From contig OU744730.1 of NCBI GenBank assembly GCA_916613615.1, positions 35,449,315 to 35,513,314 of the forward strand: 64,000 nucleotides of DNA. Direction: 5' to 3'. Shown here piece by piece: positions 22,460-32,900 of the stretch. Source of the DNA: Steromphala cineraria (lineage: Eukaryota > Mollusca > Gastropoda > Trochida > Trochidae). Every line of letters starts with the position of its first letter. Position 1 is the stretch's first letter. The notes under the pieces are model-generated. The model ran no database searches. It was not told where the DNA came from and was given only the letters and a program-made list of their open reading frames with translations. Both the position numbers and the translations under genes were made by a program.

Positions 22460-24439
22460 TCAATTATCTTCATCCCCATCTTCGTCTTCCCTCTCTATCA
22501 TACTGATATAGGCTTTACAGAAATCTTGTGATGTGTGGTATAGGCGGAAACATGGTTCTACACACAAAGCAACATTGCAGTCTAGACACTCGAAACAAGA
22601 TTCTCTTCCTACTCTTTTCTTCTTTCTTGCTGGCTGGTTGGCAGCTGCCGCTCCACGTCGCATGAGTTCACGTCTGGCTTTAGAACATACAACACAGGTG
22701 CGTGACATTTTCTTCTTTCTTCCTACAGGCTCGATCTTTGAAGGAAAGTGACAACCATGCAGGCGTACAATACTGTCGTCGGTCGTACATCGCCGACCCC
22801 GGGGACGTCTGCCGAGAGATGCAACCTTCTCTCTGTCGGCAAAGGTTATGATGTGTTGAACTATTTCTTTCCTAAATTCTCTGTTTGTCTTCAGATTTTT
22901 ATCTTTGGAGAGTTCTTTGTACAGAACGTAGGCATTCAAAAGAGCAACGTTGAGGATATGAAACCACACACGCTTCCACCACTTTAGAGTTTTCATTTTG
23001 AACGGTGTGTACGACAACATCTGACCGGCCCGGTCGACGCCACCCATGTACTTGTTGTATTCATGAACGATACGAGGTTTTGTAATTGGTTCTCCGGTCA
23101 CCCTGTTCTTCCTTCCCGACTCGACATCTTCCGTGTCCTCAACAGTGGACATAAGCAAGACTGACTTTCTGTCCTCATACCTGACGATCAGAAGTTCTTT
23201 GTTGTGTTGCTGCAACATAGAACCTTTCTCTGGTTTCTTCGTTTTTCTCTTCAGTTTGACTGGGATTCCGCTCCTATTTCCTCGCAACGTCCCCGTCGCA
23301 CCGAAACCACACTTCCACAGATTGAAGAACAATGTCACAGATGAATAGAAATTGTCCATGTAAACATGATATACCTTTCGAGAGTAATCTTTGACCAAAT
23401 CCATGACCAAATCATACGTTTTCCCTCCAATAGAAACTTCGTTGGTTCTTCCAGTGTAGAGTTTGAATTTACAGACGTATCCATTGTGCGAGTCACACAA
23501 CATGTAAGCCTTAATGCCATACTTCTTAGGTTTGTCAGGGTTGTAAACCTTGAAGCTGAGGTTGCCTTTCCAAGGCACCAATCCCTCATCAACTGAGATA
23601 TGTTGATGCGGTATATAAACTCTTGAGAACCGATGTATGATGCGGTTATACAATATTCCAAGTTTATTGAGTGGGGAAAACTGAGGTGTGTTTCGTCCTG
23701 GCATTGTACTGTTATCAGATAAGTGAAGAAACGTGAGCAACAACCAAAACCTGTCTCTAGGCATACACTTTGGGAAGAAAGGCGTCGAGGTAACATCACT
23801 AGTCGACCAATACTCTGAAAAGTTCCTCTGTACAACTAAGGACATGGCGATAGTCATCGCTACGAATACTTTCATTTCCTCAGCATTCGTATCCTTCCAC
23901 TGGCGCATTCTTGACTTGGGCGGGAGGACCTCGTCGTCGCATTCTTGGTGAAAGTATCTATTGGTTTCCGTTGCCATCAATCCGTAATCATCTTCTTGTA
24001 AGAACATTTCGAAATAGTCAATAGGTTTTGGTTGCTCAGGCAATTCTTTGAACTGTCCCAGCCCAGTCTGTCCCGTAAAAGGCAGATCAACACGTCCACG
24101 TGGCCTCGGCCCGTCCTTCCAGTTTGCCGCAAAATCACCCTCCCCTGTATCAGAGGTGTCACTGTCTTGATCATCCAAGTCAACGAACTCATCAGTGGAA
24201 GAACCAGCAGAAGCTGCTCCCGCCGTAGCAGCTAGTATACGTCTTGCAATGTTCCTTATATCTGGATCACTGTCCATGTCCGATACCAATCCATCACTAT
24301 CACTATTCACATCACTATCATCAGTAGTTTCCATATCAGAAGTTTCATCAGCATGGACTTCGGAAGAGAACTCATCGTCTGAAGCATACGGCCCCCCATA
24401 GTTCCGAGTCCTCGGTCTCCTTCCTCTAAATCTTGGCAT
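22460..24439 (-). CDS. piggyBac transposase (PGBD4-like), copy B
   Basis: An intact 659-residue transposase, one residue shorter than A in the acidic linker (SAGSSTDEF versus STGSSSTDEF) and otherwise differing at scattered positions. The DDD triad is retained (D284 in SVDEGLVPWKG, D362 in YMDNFYSS, D469 in GGVDRAGQM), as is the C-terminal Cys/His domain with its cysteines. Predicted role: TTAA-specific cut-and-paste transposition in the nucleus. It is transcribed away from A's gene; the two genes point at each other across the 0.5-kb spacer. A polyadenylation signal and 3' flank equivalent to those of copy A follow on the minus strand. Both ORFs being open implies selection or recent arrival. 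Confidence 0.95.
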   Translation of the reverse strand: MPRFRGRRPRTRNYGGPYASDDEFSSEVHADETSDMETTDDSDVNSDSDGLVSDMDSDPDIRNIARRILAATAGAASAGSSTDEFVDLDDQDSDTSDTGEGDFAANWKDGPRPRGRVDLPFTGQTGLGQFKELPEQPKPIDYFEMFLQEDDYGLMATETNRYFHQECDDEVLPPKSRMRQWKDTNAEEMKVFVAMTIAMSLVVQRNFSEYWSTSDVTSTPFFPKCMPRDRFWLLLTFLHLSDNSTMPGRNTPQFSPLNKLGILYNRIIHRFSRVYIPHQHISVDEGLVPWKGNLSFKVYNPDKPKKYGIKAYMLCDSHNGYVCKFKLYTGRTNEVSIGGKTYDLVMDLVKDYSRKVYHVYMDNFYSSVTLFFNLWKCGFGATGTLRGNRSGIPVKLKRKTKKPEKGSMLQQHNKELLIVRYEDRKSVLLMSTVEDTEDVESGRKNRVTGEPITKPRIVHEYNKYMGGVDRAGQMLSYTPFKMKTLKWWKRVWFHILNVALLNAYVLYKELSKDKNLKTNREFRKEIVQHIITFADREKVASLGRRPRGRRCTTDDSIVRLHGCHFPSKIEPVGRKKKMSRTCVVCSKARRELMRRGAAAANQPARKKKRVGRESCFECLDCNVALCVEPCFRLYHTSQDFCKAYISMIEREDEDGDEDN

Positions 24440-24899
24440 CTTCTATATCATCTGTAATAGATTGAAACAGATTTAGACATGTGCAAGAAAGAACAACTCA
24501 GGAGCATTTTACAGAGAAAACCAGTGTGAGCCTCATGGACATTCATTTGCCGTCATTCCAAAGTATTTGAAACAATCACACCATCGGCGCCGACGGCACC
24601 AAAGGCAATAGTAAAATTCACATACTTGGACGTTTCATGACTGTCCCGGCTAACCCAAAGTCGAAAATCTGGACTTTCTTCTGACTTCCTAGGCGACGAG
24701 TTGGCGAGTCGCGAACGAAACAACCATCTACGTCAGGGAAGCTCTGATTGTCAGTTGTGGATTACAAAAGTTTTGCAACTTTTGATAGGTTCCACGGACC
24801 TAACCGCCGCAGCGTTACGGCGAAACCCGAACAAAATTGCCGATGTCAAAAAAAGGACATCAACACATTTTGCGGGCCTTCTTGCATCTTTATTTCTCT

Positions 24900-27420
24900 T
24901 TGCGCATATACATATGATATACCAAAATGATGGCACTTTTATTCTCTTTCCAACGATATATCGTGTGTTAGAGCGCGCCGCTTGGTTAGTGAAATATCAA
25001 GCGCGAAAGTACATACTTTTGCGGCCTTTATAGTATAATTATTTGCATGGGCGGACATACAAATGATATGCCAAAATGAAGGCAATTTCATCCTCTTTCC
25101 AACGATATCTCATGTGTTAGAGCGCGCCGCTTGGTTAGTGAAATATCAAGCGCGAAAGCAATCTCTCGGACTTTGTGTTCTGAAATCCGAGGCACTGGGC
25201 AACGTTGCCCATGAAATTGGTTGTTCTCGAATGGAACGACCTCGCCCGACATATAAGGAAAATGTTTCAGACCTCGGAATAACACCGAAAATAGTTTTTG
25301 AATTTCACTAAACATGATATTGATTTTGAAAGTTTGGGTGCTAAGGGTCAATTGCAAGGCCCGCACTAAAAATAGTGAAAATTCTCAAATGAAAGTTCCG
25401 AGCACCCTCGATTTTTCATGGGAAAAATTCCCACAAACGTTCCGTCCCTCTCGGGAGAAAATTCTCGGTCTCCGAAAAAGTTGAATAAGTCAAAAACCGA
25501 TTGCTTCGCGTCAACAACATTTATACCGCAGATAGAGCCCCGACTTTTCCACCTCTCCAATTAGTCACTTTTCACAAATAAATTTTTTTTATTTTGTTAT
25601 TGACGAAAACGGTTTTATGTCAATATTTCAATAATTAGTAACTTCTCCTTTCTTCCAGGGACGTGAAAGGGTAGACATTGACACTCAAAGTTTGGACATG
25701 TGCAGTTTCAGCAAATGGCATCACAAACAAAAATGTTCACGCAGTTCTAAAAAACCCGAGTGCAGCCGAAATTTAGTGGGAAATTTTTCTCACAAAAACG
25801 ACTATAGTCGGAAAAAGCGTCTCGATCTTGACAATATTTCTGTTTCCGAGTTATAACTTTTTAGGCCGAACTGGAAGCAAACTTCTGATATTGAATGTTG
25901 AAGCTTGGGGGGCTAAGGGTAAATTTGTACCATGTCTCGTGGCGAGGCCCGCACTAAAAATATTGAAAATCCTCGAAAGAAAACTCCGAGTACGCTCGAT
26001 TTTTCATGGGAAAAAAGTCCATACCTCACGGCGAAGCTCGGAAGTGGTCAAAATCTCCGGCCTTCGTCATAACCCGAGAGTGAAAGTGGCCCAAAAAAAG
26101 CCCATACCGCCGGGTGGTCTCGGAAAAGTAGAACAAAAGCACGATCGTGCTCAAAACCCGATAGTGTGAATGTGGTCATGGGACAACTTTCCCATTACAT
26201 CATGGCGAGACCCGGGACACCGGAAGTGGTCAGAACACTCGGACGTCCCTTTCGTCATGGGAAAACGTTCCCATCACCTCATGCCGAGACCCGGAAAAAA
26301 TTTCGATGCCCGGAAGTGGTTCGGAACCTCTGACGTCATCGCAACCCGATCATGAAAGTTTGGTAATGGGACAAGTTTCCCATTACGTCATGACTAAAAA
26401 CCGGAGAAAATGTTTTATGTCAAAAAGACCTACAAACATTTTGCGGGGCTTCTTGCATCTTTATTTCTCCTTGCGCATATACATATCATATACCAAATTG
26501 AAGGCATTTTTATTCTCTTTCCATCGATATATCTTGCTTAATAGCGCGCCACTTGGTTAGTAAAATATCAAGCGCAAAAGCTTTTTTTTTGCGGCCTTCA
26601 TAGTACAATTATTTGCAACTGCGCATATACAAATTATACACCAAATTGAAGACAATTTTATTCTCTTTCCATCGATATATCATGCGGTAGAGCGCGCCAC
26701 TTGGTTAGTGAAATATCGAGCGCGAAAGAACACATTTTGTTTGCTTTTGCGGCTTTTTGCGGCCTTTATAGTGCAATTATTTGCAACTGCGCATATACAA
26801 ATTATACACCAAATTGAAGACAATTTTATTCTCTTTCCATTGATATATCATGTGGTAGAGCGCGCCATTTTGTTATTGAAATATCGAGCGTGAAAGAACA
26901 CATTTTGTCTGCTTTTGCGGCCTTTTGCGGCCTTTTGTGGCCTTTATAGTGCAATTATTTGCAACTGCGCATATGCAAATTATACACCAAATTGAAAACA
27001 ATTTTATTCTCTTTCCATCGATATATCATGTGGTAGAGCGCGCCACTTGGTTAGTGAAATATCATGCACGAAAGTCGAAAACTTTTAAATATTTTTTAGT
27101 ACAATTATTTGAAAACTGCGTACAAACAAATTATACACCAAATTGAAGACAATTTTATTCTCTTTCCATCGATATATCATGTGTAAGAGCGCGCCACTTG
27201 GTTAGTGAAATATCAAGCGCGAAAGAACACATTTTGTCTGCTTTTGCGGCCTTTTACGGCCTTTATAGTACAATTATTTGCAACTGCGCATATACAAATT
27301 ATACACCAAATTGAAGACAATTTTATTCTCTTTCCATCGATATATCATGTGTTAGAGCGCGCCACTTGGTTAGTGAAATATCAAGCGCGAAAGAACACAT
27401 TTTGTCTGCTTTTTGTCAAC
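24900..27420. repeat. Left-end repeat arrays R1-R2-R1, copy B
   Basis: Two R1 units (24,900-25,160) lie next to the gene. One R2 block (25,160-26,440) includes the AGCACGATCGTGCT palindrome near 26,142. A run of about six R1 units follows (26,450-27,410), ending near the left TIR. R1 spacing varies from 148 to about 175 bp because the GGCCGCAAAA linkers vary in number. It is noncoding. Confidence 0.88.
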
Positions 27421-27671
27421 AATTCAACAGAGAAAATACATGTTTTCACGGAGCTCGCTGTCTGCGCCAGTTAAACCAATTTTTCATAAAACAACGGCGT
27501 ATAGCGAGGCGCGGAAAATAATTACGAGCAATCCGGGAGCCGCCAAAACTGCTTGCAGTAAATTTTTGCCTTCTCGTGAAAGTTAGAGTCCGGACTCCGG
27601 ATTTCGCCTAGAGGGCTTGCGCGCCAGTTTATATTTGGCACGGAAATATAACGCTCCCCGCATCGTAAGGG

Positions 27672-29960
27672 TTAAATATGGAACATTTGTGTATTAAAAC
27701 AACAAGAATGGTTATGTCAGAGAGATTTGGGCCTTTTTTTAATGAAATACCAGGTCAAGTTTATAAAAAATATCAGAAAATAAGATTAGTGTAAAATTTG
27801 GTAGAAAGCTCTAATCCCCTCTTGATGTGCCATAAAAATACTCATCTCCTGTTACAAATAATATTGTCATACTGTAAATGCTCATAGGCTAAGGTATATT
27901 GTTTTTAAAGGAAAATTAATTGAGAATCACCTCAATATCAGCTATTTATGTCTCAATCAGAGATGAGTGTTGGTATTGCGCACAGCGGCAGATCCAGTCA
28001 GTGTCAATGCAGATAGGGACAAATGCTTAGACCGACATACTTGTACTGTTCATGTTCCATATTAGGACTGTTTTCATAAAGAATAACTGGCAAATATATC
28101 ATGTTACCTTTGTTTTTATTGCATAAATGTAAACTATTTGTTAAAATCATTCATTGATAATATTTTAATAATACTGTCAAAACACACAATTTCACGTAGC
28201 CCGTATGGATATAAATTACTCATAAAGCTAGCATTGAATTGTAAAAATCATGAATTAAAGTCAATTTGCTGGCATGGCAATGCAATCAAGAGACTTTGCA
28301 TAAGTATTCCAAGTCCTCAATTCACAATCTAACATTGTTCATGCATATGGTCGCTCTGAAAAAGAATGATCCCGGTTCTAACTGGTAGATGGTTAGCATC
28401 AATCTGACCCTTTCTGTAATCACATTTGTCCTTCATGGATGTTTTTGGTCTTAATGAAATGAGTAAGCTGCTGTCCTTGGTGTAATAATACTCTTTTAAT
28501 AGCAACAATGTCCTTATTGCATTTTTTTGATAGTCTGCTTCCTTATCAATTTTACGCAAAGACGGAACTGATCTAAGAGAGGGCTGTACACCTAGACACA
28601 TTATTTTTCTCAATTGCACAGGTCCTTGGTCCATTATTGAACCCATTTATGGTTGACGATATCCAACAAATGTTATTTCTAGAGAAATTGACATTTTTTG
28701 GTAGAGATACACTCAGACTTGGGTTTCCTGCCTCACATTTTCAATGTCAGTATAAACTTTTAAGTGCTCAACACTTAGATTCATCTTCAATATTTCATGT
28801 AGCTGATGTTTAACACTGGTTTTCATGTTGAAATTTGTCATCTTCAACTTGCAGAGTAGAAAAGATCTAATCCACCAGCTATGAGAAGCATCGCCACTGC
28901 AAAACACTGAGTGATGGGAACATAGAGAACGGTCCCAATAATAACATAATAAGTGTCTCCTCAGTGACATTAGGTAAGATACTATGCAGTACATTTGTGT
29001 AGCTAGTATGAGTTTTTGACACTTCTTTACTATTGAAACTGAGCTGGGTCTTCACATCCTGACTAAAAAATCACTGTTGCTGTCTCCTCTGCTCATGGGT
29101 GGTGCCTGTAAACATGTATATCACAATGTTGTTTATATCCCACTCGGTAGACATCAAAACGTCGAAGGCAGTTAATCAGATTCCAGCAATTGGCCATTTA
29201 TGAACCGTCAAACAGTCGCATAGCCCTAAGAGACATGAAAACTGCCTTCTTGTGGCTTGGGCCTCTCAGCAGGCAAAGGGCGAAGCAGATATACTGAGCT
29301 GGAGATACCCTCACAGTCTGGCGTCTAAATAAGGGAGGTTCCAGACCTGGACTTGGCAACAAGTTTAAGTGGTCAGCACTCATCCTGGTGACAGGCTTCA
29401 GTTTTCTTTGTTATGAGGGGTCTGATCCTTCATCAGAATCAAAAGTTAGCCCTTTTTTCCATTGAATGTTAACTTTCTGGAAGCCTTGAGATGTGCCGCT
29501 TCTCGTATCCTCATGTCCGATAGCAAAGTTGAATTGATGCAGCACTCCTGGCAAATGCTTATTTATTACACCATACCTGTGATTTGTCTCTGCACTGACA
29601 ATGTATTGTATACACTGCCATCTGGAACTGATAGTTATCTCCAGGTAGATGTTTATTGGCTTGTAGAAGAGATTATCTATATGACGCCTATAGGAGTATT
29701 GGCTAACTGCAATGTGTGATGGGTAATACTCAAGAGCACCTACCAATCATTAGGCAATTAGCAGTTAATTGAGTGTGGACTCATTTTTACAAGGAAGAAA
29801 ATGTCTTTCAAGCAGTACCAAATTTAGCAGTTTCAATTTTTATTTTCATAGTGAAATTTGATGAAAATTGTCAAAAAAAGTGACTAAAATTGGTGAAAAT
29901 TAAAAAAAATTGTTAAAAATATTTATATTTGTCCAAACTTTTTCAAATATTGTTTGTTTT
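27672..29960. repeat. Long-type array unit (region Y), right part after piggyBac B
   Basis: It continues the array sequence interrupted by B (TTAAATATGGAACATTTGTG…), through a 105-codon minus frame at 28,329-28,646 seen in other long units, to the region X junction at 29,961. No domain is recognised. The copy differs from the others by point changes and small indels (for example near 28,946, where a minus-strand frame present elsewhere is broken). Confidence 0.85.
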
Positions 29961-32900
29961 AAAGTATTTGATTAACATTTGCAGGAAAAAGTTACTTTTT
30001 GATGATATCTTGTATGGTTTCAGAATTATGAGCATTGCGCTACCCTGCAGACGACAAGTTTACAAGATCTACTGGCCTTTTAAATCAGATGACAGGGCCT
30101 GATGCAAGTTCCCTGTCAGGATACTTGTGTTTGCACCTGAGACCTGAGCTTTTGTGCATTTATTGGTAATTGGATGTACTTACTACCTGTGAAGTTTTAT
30201 TGAATTTCGACAAAAATAGTTGCCCTGATATGGGAAGCACTAAATGGGGGTTATGATGTGTTTGATGGCTAATAACTTTGTCAGTTTTAAATATTTTTGC
30301 TTGAAATGTGGTACACTTATTCATTAATGATGTTTGTAAAAGGCATTTTATGCATTTTCCAGTAGAATGTAATTTTTGATAGTCTGCTTCCTTATCAATT
30401 TTACGCAAAGACGGAACTGATCTAAGAGAGGGCTGTACACCTAGACACATTATTTTCTCAATTGCACAGGTCCTTGGTCCATTATTGAACCCATTTATGG
30501 TTGACGATATCCGACAAATGTTATTTCTAGAGAAATTGACATTTTTTGGTAGAGATACACTCAGACTTGGGTTTCCTGCCTCACATTTTCAATGTCAGTA
30601 TAAACTTTTAAGTGCTCAACACTTAGATTCATCTTCAATATTTCATGTAGCTGATGTTAAACACTGTTTTCATGTTGAAATTTGTCATCTTCCACTTGCA
30701 GAGTAGAAAAGACCTAATCCACCAGCTATGAGAAGCATCGCCACTGCAAAACACTGAGTGATGGGAACATAGAGAACGGTCCCAATAATAACACAGAAGT
30801 GTCTCCTCAGTGACATTAGGTAAGATACTATGCAGTACATTTGTGTAGCTAGTATGAGTTTTTGACACTTCTTTACTATTGAAACTGAGCTGGGTCTTCA
30901 CATCCTGACTAAAAAATCACTGTTGCTGTCTCCTCTGCTCATGGGTGGTGCCTGTAAACATGTATATCACAATGTTGTTTATTGCCCACTCGGTAGACGT
31001 CAAAACGTCGAAGGCAGTTAATCAGATTCCAGCAATTGGCCATTTATGAACCGTCAAACAGTCGCATAGCCCTAAGAGACATGAAAACTGCCTTCTTGTG
31101 GCTTGGGCCTCTCAGCAGGCAAAGGGCGAAGCAGATATACTGAGCTGGAGATACCCTCACAGTCTGGCGTCTAAATAAGGGAGGTTCCAGACCTGGACTT
31201 GGCAACAAGTTTAAGTGGTCAGCACTCATCCAGGTGACAGGCTTCAGTTTTCTTTGTTATGGGGGGTCTGATCCTTCATCAGAATCAAAAGTTAGCCCTT
31301 TTTTCCATTGAATGTTAACTTTCTGGAAGCCTTGAGATGTGCCGCTTCTCGTATCCTCATGTCCGATAGCAAAGTTGAATTGATGCAGCACTCCTGGCAA
31401 ATGCTTATTTATTACACCATACCTGTGATTTGTCTCTGCACTGACAATCTATTGTATACACTGCCATCTGGAACTGATAGTTATCTCCAGGTAGATGTTT
31501 ATTGGCTTGTAGAAGAGATTATCTATATGACGCCTATAGGAGTATTGGCTAACTGCAATGTGTGATGGGTAATACTCAAGAGCACCTACCAATCATTAGG
31601 CAATTAGCAGTTAATTGAGTGTGGACTCATTTTTACAAGGAAGAAAATGTCTTTCAAGCAGTACCAAATTTAGCAGTTTCAATTTTTATTTTCATAGTGA
31701 AATTTGATGAAAATTGTCAAAAAAAGTGACTATAATTGGTGAAAATTAAAAAAAATTGTTAAAAATATTTATATTTGTCCAAACTTTTTCAAATATTGTT
31801 TGTTTTAAAGTATTTGATTAACATTTGCAGGAAAAAGTTACTTTTTGATGATATCTTGTATGGTTTCAGAATTATGAGCATTGCGCTACCCTGCAGACGA
31901 CAAGTTTACAAGATCTACTGGCCTTTTAAATCAGATGACAGGGCCTGATGCAAGTTCCCTGTCAGGATACTTGTGTTTGCACCTGAGACCTGAGCTTTTG
32001 TGCATTTATTGGTAATTGGATGTACTTACTACCTGTGAAGTTTTATTGAATTTCGACAAAAATAGTTGCCCTGATATGGGAAGCACTAAATGGGGGTTAT
32101 GATGTGTTTGATGGCTAATAACTTTGTCAGTTTTAAATATTTTTGCTTGAAATGTGGTACACTTATTCATTAATGATGTTTGTAAAAGGCATTTTATGCA
32201 TTTTCCAGTAGAATGTAATTTTTGATAGTCTGCTTCCTTATCAATTTTACGCAAAGACGGAACTGATCTAAGAGAGGGCTGTACACCTAGACACATTATT
32301 TTTCTCAATTGCACAGGTCCTTGGTCCATTATTGAACCCATTTATGGTTGACGATATCCGACAAATGTTATTTCTAGAGAAATTGACATTTTTTGGTAGA
32401 GATACACTCAGACTTGGGTTTCCTGCCTCACATTTTCAATGTCAGTATAAACTTTTAAGTGCTCAACACTTAGATTCATCTTCAATATTTCATGTAGCTG
32501 ATGTTAAACACTGTTTTCATGTTGAAATTTGTCATCTTCCACTTGCAGAGTAGAAAAGACCTAATCCACCAGCTATGAGAAGCATCGCCACTGCAAAACA
32601 CTGAGTGATGGGAACATAGAGAACGGTCCCAATAATAACACAGAAGTGTCTCCTCAGTGACATTAGGTAAGATACTATGCAGTACATTTGTGTAGCTAGT
32701 ATGAGTTTTTGACACTTCTTTACTATTGAAACTGAGCTGGGTCTTCACATCCTGACTAAAAAATCACTGTTGCTGTCTCCTCTGCTCATGGGTGGTGCCT
32801 GTAAACATGTATATCACAATGTTGTTTATTGCCCACTCGGTAGACGTCAAAACGTCGAAGGCAGTTAATCAGATTCCAGCAATTGGCCATTTATGAACCG

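Larger units (their letters stand above)
20580..27671 (-). mobile_element. piggyBac-type DNA transposon, copy B (7.09 kb, complete, inverted)
   Basis: Both tips read CCCTTACGATGCGG inward and are bordered by TTAA at 20,576-20,579 and 27,672-27,675. The empty target (…ATTACTTTTAAATATGG…) is intact at 2,509 and 8,932. In minus orientation the layout is left TIR at 27,671, R1 array (27,420-26,450), one R2 block (26,440-25,160), two R1 units (25,150-24,900), transposase (24,439-22,460), R3 array (about 22,040-20,905) and right end. This is the same family as A without A's internal duplication. Confidence 0.93.

Noticed and set aside
11223..27671. piggyBac-herpesvirus fusion (Teratorn-like giant element)
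   Set aside because: The extra length is repeat arrays; no viral-type gene is present between the ends.
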